Under the pieces are notes generated by a model, which did not search any database, was not told the origin of the DNA, and saw only the letters and a list, made by a program, of their open reading frames with translations. From Apiospora phragmitis (Eukaryota > Ascomycota > Sordariomycetes > Amphisphaeriales > Apiosporaceae), in the NCBI GenBank assembly GCA_038363925.1, contig JAQQWL010000002.1, positions 1,798,001 to 1,862,000 of the forward strand: a stretch of DNA of 64,000 nucleotides, read 5' to 3'. The translations under genes and the position numbers were made by a program. Positions 1 to 12,661 of the stretch are shown one piece after another. Within the stretch, counting starts at the first letter, position 1; every line of letters begins with the position of its first letter.

Positions 1-3000
1 AATAATAAGAGAAAAACGCCCTATACCGACTTAAAACCGTCGATAAAAGATTTATAACGTATAATAATAAAAAAGTATAAAAAGAAGTCGCGAACTTTTT
101 AATTAATATTAAAAAACGTTATAAATAAATTACGTATAATATTACGGACGTTGCAAGATATAACATAATTTTAAAAATACCTTAATTACGGGTAAATAAT
201 TTTAAAATTAATTAAAAAATAGGTTAAATCTAATAAAATATATTAAAAAAAGGTTTAATTAATAAATAACGGTTTAAAAAGCAACCTTTTAATAAACTTA
301 AAGTCTTTAAAGTATATATTATTATTAAAGAGCTTAAGTTAAACGTTATAACGATTATATTAAAAAAGTATTAATAATTCGAAATATTTTTTAATAAAAA
401 ACTAAAAATAAGCTTATTATTTTATGTATAATAAAATTATAAAATACCTTTTAAAAATAAGAAAGAACCCTTATTTATATTTATATATAAACTTAAACAG
501 GAGTATAAATAAGCCTTAAAAGAGTATATTACGGAAAATCTCGAGAAAGGAGTTATTTAACTTTTTATATCACTAGCAGGCTTCCTTATCCTTTTCGTTT
601 TAAAAAATAGTAAGGACGGGAAACTTAAATAGCGTATATATATCGATTATTAGAAGCTTAACGAAATTATTATTAAAAACCGGTACTTTTTATTTTTAAT
701 TAGCGATTTACGAAATAAACTATTATACGTTAAAATCTTTATAATATTTAACCTCTTTAATGTATATAACTTAATTTGAATTAAAAAAGGAAAAGAGTAG
801 AAAACCGCGTTCTAAACTAAGTACGGCTATTTCGAATATTAAGCTATATTATTTAGCTTAATTAATATATTAGTTAATTTTTAATTTATAATTAATTATG
901 TTTTATAAAAATACCTCGATAAGTTTATTATAGTATATTTTGACGATATCCTTATTTATTCCGAAAGCGACGAATAGTATTAAGAGTACGTAAAGCTAGT
1001 ATTTTAAAAGCTATATGATATTAACCTATTAATTAACTTAGAAAAAAGCGAATTCTACTAACGATCCGTTACTTTCGTAAGATACGTAATATTTTTAGGC
1101 TAAATTCGAATAAAACCTTTAAAAATTTTAATAATTAAAAAGTGGCTTATACTTATAAGCGCTATAGAAGTTAGATCCTTTTTAAGATTAGTTAATTATT
1201 ATTAAATTTTTATCCCCGGATTTAGTAAAATAGCGATACTTTTAATAAACTTAATAAAAAAGGACGAATTATTTTAATAAATAGAAAAGAAGGATAAAGC
1301 TTTTTCTAATATTAAAGAACGAATTTTTAACGAATTAATACTTTGCGTAATAAACTTGTTTAGACTTTTTAAAGTTGAAACCGATATATTGAATTACGCG
1401 ATTGGAAGATAACTAAATTAATAAGACGATAACGGGAAATCGCACCTTATTGTATTCTTTTTAAAAAAGCTTAATAAATTAGAATTTAATTATTAAATTT
1501 ATAATAAGAAGTTAATAGTTATTATTAAAGCTTATAAAGAATAAAGGTATTATTTTAATAAAATAAAAGAATTAATTAAAGTTTATACCGATTATAAAAA
1601 CCTTATAACGTTTATTATTATTAAAAAGTTAAATAAATAATAAGTATAATAGTTTAAATTCTTATTAAGATTTAATTTTATTATTATTTATTAAAAAAAT
1701 AACGAGAACGGTCGCGTCGATATATTAAGCCGATAACCGGACTATTAAGAAGAAGTCCTGCCCGAAACGCGAACTATCCTTATTTATAATTAAAACGGCA
1801 ACCTTATACCGTTAAAATAATTAAACGTTATAAACTATATCTAATATAATAATAATTAGGTTATTAAGTTTTAATAATTTAATTAAACCTCTGACCTTAT
1901 AAATTATTTTAAAGATTACTTCGAAGACCGCGACGGTCTCGCTTTTTACCGAGATAAGATTTATATCCTTAAGTAATACCGCGAAGACTTTATTTAAGAA
2001 TTCTACGAGCACCTTATATACGGATATTAAGGAATATTTAAAACCTGGAAAAGGATTATTAGATAATTCGACTATAGAAACCTCAAGTTAATCGTGGCTA
2101 AAGTGATCGGCAAGTGCAACCTTTATAATAAAGCAAAAGCTACCCGATACCGGCCGTACGGAGAGCTACAGCCGATCCTACCGTTAAATAAAGTATAAAA
2201 AACTATTATATTTAATTTCGTTATTAAGCTGCCTTTATTAAAAAAACTCTTAATTAAGGTCGATTATAATAATATTTTAATAATTACGAATAAACTTATA
2301 AAGTATACTTATTTTTTATTATATAAAGAATTTAATAATATTAACGACCTAATATATATATTTTTCTAAATAATTATTAATTAATACGGGTTACCCGGAA
2401 TAATTATTTCTAATAAAAATAAACTATTTATTATTAAATTCTAGAAATTATTTATAGTATAACTTAGAGTTAAATATAAACTATTTATGGTTTACCACTT
2501 TTAAATAAATAAATAAACCGAACGAATAAACTAAACCTTAAAATAATACCTACGTTATTATATTAATTACGAATAAAATAATTAAATATAATTATTATTA
2601 ATAACTTAATTTATTTATAATAACGCGAATAATAAAATTATATATATATTACCGTTTCGAATAAACTATAAATATAATTTAAAAATTATTAAAAAACTGT
2701 TAAAAAAAGAGCTAGTATTAATCGCGACTATTTAAATCGAAAAACTAAAAAAACTCTACATTACGTTATAATAAAACCTTACCTTCTTTTAATAACGAAT
2801 AAAGATATATACCGATCGGACCAAGTTAAAAGGATTAACTTTAAAAAAAGGAAAAAAAGTATATCTCTTATAACGAAATATTAAAACTAAGCGATTAAGT
2901 AATAAACTAAACTTTAAAAAGATCGAATTATTTAAAATTATAAAAATTATTTTAAAAACTAATTATTAATTATTATTACTTAAAATAATACGGATATACT

Positions 3001-4562
3001 TTATATTTTATATCTTATTATTCGAATTAACGGCCGAAAATACCCCGGATAATATATAATTAAAAGTTATAATAAATTAATATAAATACGAAGTCAAAAA
3101 AATTATTAATAAAAAAAAAAACTAAACGAAAGTATTAATACCTTATTTAATAAAAAGGTTACTTATTTAAAAATTTAAGAAATACTTGGCGAACGCCGCG
3201 GAAGAGCTTTAAGAGTTTAAATAATAGGATTAACGGGAGATACTAAAGGATTTAAACCCCCGAAATTAGTTAAACCTAGAAAAGCCTAATTTATATTAAG
3301 AGGAACGCTTATAAACTAGAGGTTCCCTATTAAATAATTTTTGTAACCCTTTAGAATAGGGAAGATATCGTCTTCCTTATCTAATTCCTCTATATTACGA
3401 TTAAATAAATTAGTACCCCTTTCTTTTATTTTTTAACGAATCTTCCGAATCCGCGATAACCGACCCGCCGCTTTAATAAGCTAAAACTAAAGCTTAATTA
3501 ATTCCGAATATAGCGATAAAAGTTTTTCGTTTATAGCTTTTTTATTTTTATTTAGCTTACGTTATTATATTAAGACCTTTTCTAAAAACGAAACTATTAA
3601 GAAATTATTATATAAACGATTACGATTTATATATTTTTTATAGTATAAAAAATAATCAGAAATATAATAATTAAACTGTTTATTTTTAAAATAATACGAA
3701 TAAAGTATATCGGCTAAGCGACCGTTAAAAGTAATAAAACAATAAAAAAAAAAGAACGTTTATAAACTTTAATAAAAGATTTCTTAATACGATTTAATAT
3801 TATAATAAATGTATATTATAATAAAAATAAAAAAAGGAAACTTACGAAAATTTCGATACGACGGGAGAATAATAAGTATTTATAACGATTAACTATTTTA
3901 AAAATAAAGTAATAAAAAGAAAAAAAATAGTATTATAACCTGACCTAAACAGGCGGTTAAGATCCACCATCCGGCACAGAGCTAAGATAATCCGAGGTGC
4001 TTACGAAATCCTATATAAAAAGCTAGTTTATAATAACGCCTTATTAATAATAATAACTTTATTATACCGCTATAAAACGTCAATAAGTAATAATATAATA
4101 ATAGTATATTACGACTAGTTAATTAAGGATAGACCACGGTAGATAGATAAGAGTGAGCAGATAGGATAAGGTAGATAATAAGGGATGGCCCAAAGTTACG
4201 TACAGATAAGATAAAGGAGCTACTAGATCACGACGCTCCTAGCGACCTAACTCGGATTAGCGAAAGAGGGATTAAATATATAACGATAAATATTTCCTAT
4301 ATATTTTATATAAATACTTTTTATTTTAATAATTAATTTAAATATTAATTTTAATTTATTAATAAAGTAAATAGCTTTAATAAAACTATTATAAATACTT
4401 CTAAGCTTACGCACCTTAATTACCTTTATTTTTATAAGCTATTACTTATTATATTAATAAAAGCGACTTCTATTATACGTTCGGATACTCTCTCGTATTA
4501 TTAATATAAACCCTAGTACGTCTTACTAGGTTTCTTTTAGAACCTAGATAGCGTTCGTTATA
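1..4562 (+). mobile_element. Gypsy-type LTR retrotransposon A, 5' end beyond the window
   Basis: This is a RIP-degraded element whose polyprotein runs on the plus strand but is full of stops. A reverse-transcriptase box reading YFDDILIYSES lies near 936-968. Integrase-like sequence follows near 2026-2180, with GIFKTWK and KATRYRPYGELQP recognisable. A basic, chromodomain-like stretch may lie near 3090-3180. The 3' LTR is at 3931-4562. The element is closely related to element B (11946-19821), which runs the other way. The 5' LTR lies outside the window. Assignment to Gypsy rests on the order RT then integrase and on the motifs; the chromodomain is only suggestive. Confidence 0.85.
3931..4562 (+). 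repeat. 3' LTR of retrotransposon A (632 bp)
   Basis: The reverse complement of this stretch matches both LTRs of element B along its whole length. The ends read TATTATAACC and GCGTTCGTTATA, which are RIPed forms of TG...CA ends. It is 84 bp shorter than the element B LTRs because it carries one copy of a 42-bp GC-rich unit where they carry three. Confidence 0.85.
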
Positions 4563-5088
4563 TATACGGGCGTATATTACTTATATTTTAAAGGAGGATT
4601 TCCTATTAACGTTTTTAAAAGCGTTCTAGGCGACTTTTATCGTTTCGAATATATAAGGAGGCTTTTAAAGAATAGGACTTATTTTATATAATCCGGAATA
4701 TATTATTTTATAATTAGATATAAAGCTATATATTTTAATAGCTCCGGGGATATCTTCCGGCCTATTTATTCTTTAAAAATTAAAAATTTTAAATAACTCG
4801 ATTAAAGCTTAATTTTAAACCGAATATATTCGAAACCGTATTATATAGTATTAAAATAACTCTCCGACGTTTATTTTAATTAGTTTTAACTAGATCGTAA
4901 AGGTTATAACATATATTATATACCGAGTTACTCTTTTAAAAAGTAAGAACGTAATATTTCGAAAAGTAAATAAAATATTTAGCCGGCGCCGCCGTACGAA
5001 AAAGAAACGGTTATAAAATAGAGGATCACTTCATATATAAGTTAAAAAAAAACCTATAGTTTTAAAGGGACGTTAATAAATAGTTATA
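4563..5088. other. AT-rich, RIP-mutated DNA, unassigned
   Basis: This 526-bp stretch between LTR A and the miniature LTR element is AT-rich and stop-laden in all frames. I see no terminal repeats or protein motif in it. It is probably the remains of an older transposon into which the neighbours inserted. Confidence 0.5.
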
Positions 5089-5584
5089 TATTACGATCGG
5101 CGGGTTAGTCCCCCCGCGGGGTAGCACTTAAAGCGTAGAATTAAACAGAAATAACCTGAAGAGTTATTTCCGAAGCTTTTATTTTATAGCGTAATAATTA
5201 ATTTATACGCATTATAATATAATAACTCTTCGCCTTTACTAAATAAGAGACGTAGGTTCGATTATTATACTTACTAAATAGGAGCTCTCTTTAACTACTT
5301 AAGCAAGATCGTTAATAAGTAAATAAGGCCTTGTACGGACTGGTTACCCGTGTAAAAGCCTTAGAGTTTCTCTATACCGAGCTTAAGTAAATCATGCAGT
5401 ACTAGGGGTTTATCGCCTTAGGTATAAAGGCATACCTTTAAAGAGAGGGTATAGTGTTACGATCGGCGGGTTGGTCCCCCGCGGGGTAGTATTTAAGGCG
5501 TAAAATTGGATAGAAATGACCCGAAGAGTCATTTCCGAAGCTTTTGCTTTATAGCGCAGTGGTTAGTCTATACGCATTGTAACA
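5089..5584. mobile_element. TRIM-like miniature LTR element (496 bp)
   Basis: Two direct repeats of about 130 bp, at 5089-5219 and 5455-5584, flank a 235-bp core with no coding capacity. The right repeat has clean TG...CA ends (TGTTACGATCGG and CGCATTGTAACA); the left one reads TATTACG and ATTATAATA after RIP. The flanks are TTATA on the left and CTATA on the right, which fits a 5-bp target duplication with one C-to-T change. The repeat end carries a tRNA A-box-like stretch, TAGCGCAGTGGTTAG, and a B-box-like GGTTCGA lies in the core. This is a terminal-repeat retrotransposon in miniature by structure. Confidence 0.75.
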
Positions 5585-6247
5585 CTATAAAACGAATCGC
5601 GTCGGAGGAATAATTATATAAGGACGTTTAGAACACGCTTATAATATTATAAAATTTATAGAAAGCTTGGGCATAATACGCGTACTTATTAAAATAATAT
5701 AGAAGTATCTAAAGATAAGGATTCCGATTAATTTTAATATATTAAATAAGTTATAATAAAATTAACTTATATTTTATTAAAAAAGGTGTAAAAGAATAAG
5801 ACATTCGCTTATATAAGATATTCGCTTATAGGATACATTATAATAACTAATTTCTAATTATTATTGTATAATTTCTAGCTATTAAAAAGTGTTTTAATAA
5901 GTATTAAAATTAATTCGGCGAAGAAATCGAGTATTAATTCTTTTTTAATTACTTTTAATAGCTTTAAACGTGCTTAAGTAACCTTTATATCTTTTAAGAT
6001 AACTTATTTTAATAATAACGGCTTCGAGCGATTTTACGGATAAATTTTAGCCGTTTTTAAGCGTTTTTAAATATAAAAAGAGTTAATATATTAATCTTAG
6101 CTTAGCGGTATATTTTTAATATATTTATTTTCGTAAGCTTTAATTTAAGGACCGTATTCGAACACTTTTTTAAAATAATCCTTAACCTTTTCTTTAATAA
6201 GCCGAAGATTTTTATATTTAAAACCTATACTATATAATTATAATATA
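5585..6247. other. AT-rich, RIP-mutated DNA, unassigned
   Basis: A 660-bp AT-rich stretch between the miniature LTR element and pogo copy 1. It holds no ORF or recognisable terminal repeat. It ends in the TA (6246-6247) used as the pogo target site. Confidence 0.5.
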
Positions 6248-8165
6248 AGCCAGCTAACGGTGCTACGGTCACCTCATGCAACGGCGACCCTTAAATTTAA
6301 ATAGCCCCTAACAGCACTATATATAAATTAGTATATAAACTAGTCAGCTTTTAATTTATAATTAATTAAATAATACTATCTTCTTCTTTTTCTTTTCCTC
6401 TTTTTAATAGGCCGTAAACTTAACGAGTTAGCATTATAACGCGCGATTAAAGATATTATAAATAACTAGTTAATAAAACAAGCCGCCGAGAAGCATAATA
6501 TCCCTGAAATAATTCTAAAGGCTCAGATTCACGGCCGTAAAACTATAAAATAACGGAATAAGTCCATCTAAGCTTTAATAATAGCGAAAAAGTTTTAGAT
6601 CGTAACTTAGTACCTTACGTAATATAATTTAAACTGCTTACCGACGTATATTATTTTCCGGATATTCGTTTAATAGATTTTTTAAGCTAATGGGATTAAT
6701 ATAATACTCAATAAATATTAAGTTAAAAGATTTATTACTCATTATTTATTTATTAATATTACTTTTTTTTAAAAGGATAGATTTTTTAAGGCTTAACGTA
6801 ATTTTCGTAAAAAAAAATTCTCGAGTTTTTTAAACGGCTTAATAATCCTATTCTAAAATCGATTCCTCTAGAGTTTCGATTTAATATTAATAAGATGAGT
6901 AACTAGCTCGGCTATAAAATAAATATAATAATTATTAAACCTATTAAAATAAAGAGAATATTAATTATAAACTCCCTTAACCGAAAATAAGCTTCTACGG
7001 TCGAATATAATAACGCTTTAAGCCGAGCTTTACCTCCTCTCATTATATTTAAAAATCAATAGGTCTAGTAGCAATAATTTCCGGAAAAAGAGGACTCGCT
7101 AACGAATACTATAGAGGATTAAGTCTTTATAGCATCCTTTAAAGGCTAAACTAATAAGGAGCTAGCCTTAATATAACTAAATAAGGTTTTCATCCCTTAT
7201 ATAAAGCTTAAAAACGAGGACTAATAGCGGCTCATTATCCTAAATAGCCACGCCAGCCACGTAAGCGAAAACTTTATTATAACGTGCTTAAAATATAAGA
7301 TATAGCTTCTCTTCTTTCCGGTACACTCGTCGTACTTATTATAACCCCTAGATCTTAATCCCTTTAATATATTAAAAAATACTTATTATTAAAAAATAAC
7401 CTTATATTATATAAAGCTTAATAATATAAATATAAATAAAAGAAACTTCTTTTAATATTACGAACTAGTTAAAAGGTTTACTTTTTAGTTTTATATAATA
7501 ATTAACGGCTAGGCCGTAACTAGTATATTCCCTCGCGATATTAATAAGCCTTTTAATAGCCGGAACCGGAGAATAGAAAACTAAATAAAGGCAGGACTAT
7601 TTAAGCCTCCCCCTAACGTTTTTAATAAATAATTCTTCTCTATAGCGTTATTAATACTTATAATTAACCGCTAAATAAAAAAATTAACGGATACGCTTAA
7701 TAATAATATTATTATTTTTAATAACGCGACGCGCCGGGCTTTATTCCGGAAGCTTTAAAAGAGTCTATATACTTTAAACGGCCAGATCGGCTAACTAGAG
7801 TACGAGAAATCAGTTCTAAAAAGTAATTTAAAAAAAGAGGTAAAAAAAAGAAAAGAATAATACTTAACCCTAACCAGAAGTTTACGCGTATACGAAATAC
7901 TATAATAATTAAGAGGGAAATAAATAACGTTATATTAAAACCTTAAACTATTACTCCTTTATTATCGGCGCCGGAAGGGGTTATAATTAAATCTAACTTT
8001 AAATCTAAAATTAAAAGTATTATAAAAGCGTTTCGAGATTAAAACGATATTTTTAAGATTTTATATTAATTTTTAATTAAATTATTCGTATTATTATTAT
8101 ATTATATTATTATTAGTTTTTAAGGTCGCCGTTATATAAGGTAACCGTAGTACCGTTAGCTAGCT
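6248..8165 (+). mobile_element. pogo/Fot-like DNA transposon, family 1, uninterrupted copy (1918 bp)
   Basis: Terminal inverted repeats start AGCCAGCTAACGGTG on the left and end as their inverse, GTTAGCTAGCT, on the right. Both ends are flanked by TA (6246-6247 and 8166-8167). The plus strand encodes a stop-ridden transposase of the CENP-B/DDE type: a helix-turn-helix-like N-terminus near 6480-6700, then IILDGHASHVS near 7240 and LLFLPPHSSHYLQPLDL near 7310, the hallmark of pogo transposases. Length and TA target agree with the Fot1/pogo group. RIP has destroyed the reading frame. Confidence 0.9.
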
Positions 8166-8922
8166 TAGCTTATAAAAAACTAGCTATATTTTATTTACGA
8201 AATAAAGCTATAAAACATTATCGTTTATATACGATTTATAATTATTATAAATTAGAAAAACTTATTTATTATTATAACGAGACCGTATATAAGGGATAAA
8301 AATGTTTTAAATCTAATCTAAGGCTATAGTATTACTAGTCCACCTTTTAAGTAACGGTTTAAAACCGCTAGTTATTTTAAAGATGGCCATCTCGGTCTAG
8401 AAACCACTGGTTTTAAACGTCGGCCCTTTTAAATATAACTAGCGGCGAGAGGGCTACCCTATTATAGCTTACACACTTTAAGGTAGTAATTTATTCCCCT
8501 TTTCGACGTCTTTTTTTAAAAATTAAATAGCTAATAGCTTTAATAACTACCTATTAGTTATTATTAACGCTTTAATTAATATTTATTTTATTAATATTAT
8601 AAAAGCGTTTAAAAGGGATATTAACTAGCCTTAAAGTATTAAGTTTATTAAAAAAGACGTTAATATTTATTATTATAGCTTTATTAACTTAGTTATAATT
8701 AAAAAACGAGTATATTATCGTTATTTTAAAATATAAGAGGCCTCGAAAGCGTTTAGTATTTATTAAACTATAAACTTAAACTTAATTAATATTAATATAA
8801 AGCTTAACTTAGTTTAATTAATAGTTTAATATATTAATTCGTTTTTTAAAAATAGTAATAAAACCTGCTAGTTTTAATTAAACTCACTTTTAATAAGTAT
8901 ACTAGCGAGACGGCGTTAAATA
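8166..8922. other. AT-rich, RIP-mutated DNA between two DNA transposons
   Basis: This stretch of about 755 bp is AT-rich and without a usable ORF. It contains a short palindrome near 8352-8372 (GGTTTAAAACC). Nothing else is recognisable. Confidence 0.45.
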
Positions 8923-10761
8923 ACGTACGTCACCTTATAATTAACCCCCCCCTGTAATTTACCCCCCTGTCGACCTCTACTACGATTCACCGCCATTTCG
9001 ATTTAAAAAGAGATTTCTTAACGAATTTTGATCCGAATTATTTCATTCTTTTAAATATATATTAATTCACTAATAGTACGTTTATATACCGAAAACGATA
9101 TCTCTACCGCTATTTAAAATGTAGCAAGCGGTAAATCTATTTATAAAGCTGCCCTTTATTAAGGTATTTCACGGTCTACCTTTATTAGTCGACTTCACGG
9201 CCGATAATTACGTCGAGAATTAAAATCTACCTATTAAAAACTCTCTCTAGTTTAAGCGAAGCATTTAATAGACTAGATTTTAGCCCAAGAAGCTCTTGGC
9301 GTCGCACTAATATATACGTAAATTAAGGAACTAGCTTAGCGCGTTTTAGCCCTTTATAGCAACCCTATACCATTAGGTAAAAACTAGATAGAGTTATTCT
9401 TTCGACGTAACCTAGCCTTATAGACGAAGAGGCAACGTCGTATTAACTCTTAGCGCATTAATAAGGCATTAATTAAAGTAATTAAGTTTTAATTTTAAAC
9501 TAAATTACGTATACCTTAAATTTAAGCTATTAAACTTAAAAACAGGTATAATATAAACGAGCACGGTATTTTAAAAGGCTAAAAAAGTAATAGCCTTATA
9601 ATAAATAGTTCGAAATTACGTTTTATTTAATAAAAACAGCCTAGTTTAAAGTACTAGACAACTATATTAAAATATATATCGGCACTCGGCAGGGCTATCC
9701 CTCCTTTAGTAATTTATAAGGGCAAATTAGTCTAAGAATAATAGTTCCCCTAAAAACTCGATAAATTTTAAGGATAGAAGTTCGATACGAGCAATAAAAG
9801 CTAGACAAATAACGAGATCGCCATTAAATAGTTTAAAGATATCTTTATATTAAAAACCGCCTTAAATAATCTAAAGGATACTCGTTTACTTATTTTAAAT
9901 AAGCATAGCAGTTATATAACTAACGATTTTATATCCCTTTATTACTAAAATAATATTTACTTATTATTTTTACCCCCTTAATATTAGAATCTTTACCCTT
10001 ATAAAAGCTTATTATTAAAAGGAGATCGGTTTCTTGTCTTTATTAATAGATTTAGCCCTTATCAGTAAACGAAACTTCTTTATATGCTATACTACAGCCT
10101 ATAAAAAGGCTTTATCGGCCTAGAATATCAAGGGTGGTTAGCGTGGTAGTAGTCTTTAGTTCGTATATGTTACTAAGCTACTCATTAGCCCTTTTTTACT
10201 CGAAAATAGTAACCGAAAGCGACTAGAAAAGATAACACAGGCCTTAACTAGTTAAGATAAAGCCCTCACACCTATAAAAACTCTTTTAATTAATAATATA
10301 TTATAGTTAATACTAAAAATATCTATTAATCTAGAGCGTTAGATTCGGCACTTTTATTAATTAAGTTAAAGCGACCCTACTACACAACGCTAACTATTTA
10401 AAAATTTTTAAAAAAGATACTAAGAGAAAGATTATCTATTAATTAATACGGAATTATAAATATAGTCTTTAAAAGAAAAGTTAGAGCTCGCAAAGCTACG
10501 AAAGAAGCGAAGGGTATAAATTAGCCCGAATTCGAAATTTATATCAATTAAGAGCATACAACGTACGAGGGAGGGGCTAGACCAGCTTAAAATTAAGGAA
10601 TCGGATTCTAAAATATATATTATATCTACGGTTAAAAGCGATTATATTATAGTCTAAGATTAAAGAAATAATAACTATTTAAAGTTAGTGATTAATTTAT
10701 ACCTTTAATTTTATTAAGGGGTCAATTATAAGGGGGGGGTTAATTATGAGGTGACGTACGT
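8923..10761 (+). mobile_element. pogo-like DNA transposon, family 2 (1839 bp)
   Basis: Inverted ends read ACGTACGTCACCTTATAATT on the left and, inverted, AATTATGAGGTGACGTACGT on the right, each followed by a C or G run. Both ends are flanked by TA (8921-8922 and 10762-10763). The plus strand carries a degraded DDE transposase with NEIAIKWFKDIFI, ARLLILNKHSSYITND-like and NNIYLLFLPPH stretches near 9810-10000. The termini differ from family 1, so this is a separate pogo-type family. Frames are broken by stops, consistent with RIP. Confidence 0.85.
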
Positions 10762-11945
10762 TATACGATTAAGGGGTTAATTATTTACGAGCAGATTCGT
10801 AAGTAACTAAGCTAGCTGACGGTGCTACGGTCACCCTATGTAATAACGACCGTAAAAACTAATAATAATACTATATAATAATAATACGAATAATTTAATT
10901 AAAAATTAATATAAAATCTTAAAAATACCGTTTTAATCTCGAAACGCTTTTATAATACTCTTAATCTTAAATTTAAAGTTAGATTTAATTACAACGGCTT
11001 CCGGCGTTAATAATAAAAGAGTAATAGCCTAGGGTTTTAATATAACGCTATTTATTTCCCTTTTAATTACTATAGTATTTCGTATACGTATAAATTTCTA
11101 ATTAAGGTTAAACATTACTTTTTTCTTTTTTTTACCTCTTTCTTTTTTTAAATTACCTGTTAAAAATAATTTCTCGTGCTTTAATTAGCCGATTTAATTA
11201 TTTAAAATATTTAGACTTTTTTAGAGCTTTCGAAATAAAACCCGGCGCGTCGCGTTATTAAAAGTAATATTATTATTACTAAGCGTATTTATTAATTTTT
11301 TAATTTAGTAATTAATCGTAAATATTAATAACGCTATAAAGGAGAATTATTTATTAAAAACGTCGAGGGGAGGTTTAGATGGTCCTACTTCTACCTAGTC
11401 TTCCATCCTCCGGTTCCGGCTATTAAAAAGCTTATTAATATTACGAAGGAATATATTAATTACGGCCTAGCCGCTAACTATTATATACGGCTAAAAAGTA
11501 AATTTTTTAATTAGTTTATAATATTAAAAAAAGTCCCTCTTATTTATATTTATATTATTAAGCCTTAAATAATATAAGATTATTTTTTAATAATAAATAT
11601 TCTTTAATATATTAAAAGAATTAAAATCTAGGGGTTATAATAAATATAATAAGTATACCGAAAAGAAATAAAGCTATATTTTATACTTTAAATACGTTAT
11701 AATAAAATCCTCGCTTATATAGCTAGCGTAACTATTTAAGATAATAAGCCACTATTAATCTTTATTTTAAAGTTTTATATAAAGGATAAAAACCTCATTT
11801 AACTATACTAAAGCTAGTTTTTTATTAGTCTAGCTTTTAGGGGATGCCGTAGACTTAATCCTCTATAGTATCTATTAATAAGTCCTCCTTTTTTAAAAAT
11901 TATTACTACTAGACCTATTAACCTTTAAATATAATAAGAGGTAAG

Positions 11946-12661
11946 TGTAACGAACGCTATCTAGGTTCTAAAAGAAACCTAGTAAGACGTACTGGGGTTT
12001 ATATTAGTAATACGAGAGAGTATTCGAACATGCGATAGAAGTCGCTTTTATCGATATAATGGGTAATAGCTTATAAGAACGAAAGTAATTAATATATATA
12101 AGTTTAGGGGTATTTATAATAGTTTTATTAAGGTTATTTACCTTATTAATAAGTTAAAATTAATATTTAAATTAATTATTAAAATAAAGAGTGTTTATAT
12201 AAAATATATAGGAGATGTTTATTATTATATATCTAATCCCTTTTTTATTAATCCGAGTTAGGTTATTAAGGGCGTCGTGATCCCGTCGCTCCGGGATTAT
12301 TGGGAGCGTCGTGATCCCGTCGCTCCTGGATTATTAGGAGCGTCGTGATCTTGTAGCTCCCTTATCTTATCTGCACGTAACTTTAGGGCCATCCCTTGTT
12401 ATCTGTTTTGTCCTATCTGTCCATTACTTATTTATTTATTCTCTTCTATCCGCCGTGGTCTATCCTTAGTTAACTAATCGTAATATATTATTATTATATT
12501 ATTACTTATCGACGTTTTATAATAATATAATAGGGCTATTATTATTAATAAGGCGTTATTATAGACTAGCTTTTTATATAAGATTTTATAAGCGCCTCGG
12601 GTTATCCTGGCTCCGTGCTGAATAATAGATCTTAGCCGCCTATTTAGGTCAGGTCGTAACA
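11946..12661 (-). repeat. 3' LTR of retrotransposon B (716 bp)
   Basis: It starts TGTAACGAACGC and ends GTCGTAACA, canonical TG...CA ends. Three tandem copies of a 42-bp unit containing GCGTCGTGATC lie near 12268-12360. This LTR keeps more C and G than its partner at 19106, most clearly over its first 300 bp. Confidence 0.92.

Noticed and set aside
1821..2012. Short open frames inside the AT-rich block, such as those at 1821 and 14515-14785
   Set aside because: They are chance frames in RIPed retrotransposon DNA; the same frame occurs in both copies of the element, antisense to its polyprotein.
5089..5584. A CRISPR-like array or a genuine tRNA gene at the GC-rich direct repeats
   Set aside because: Only two 130-bp repeats with TG...CA ends and a likely target duplication, so an LTR pair; the A- and B-box spacing is too wide for a functional tRNA.
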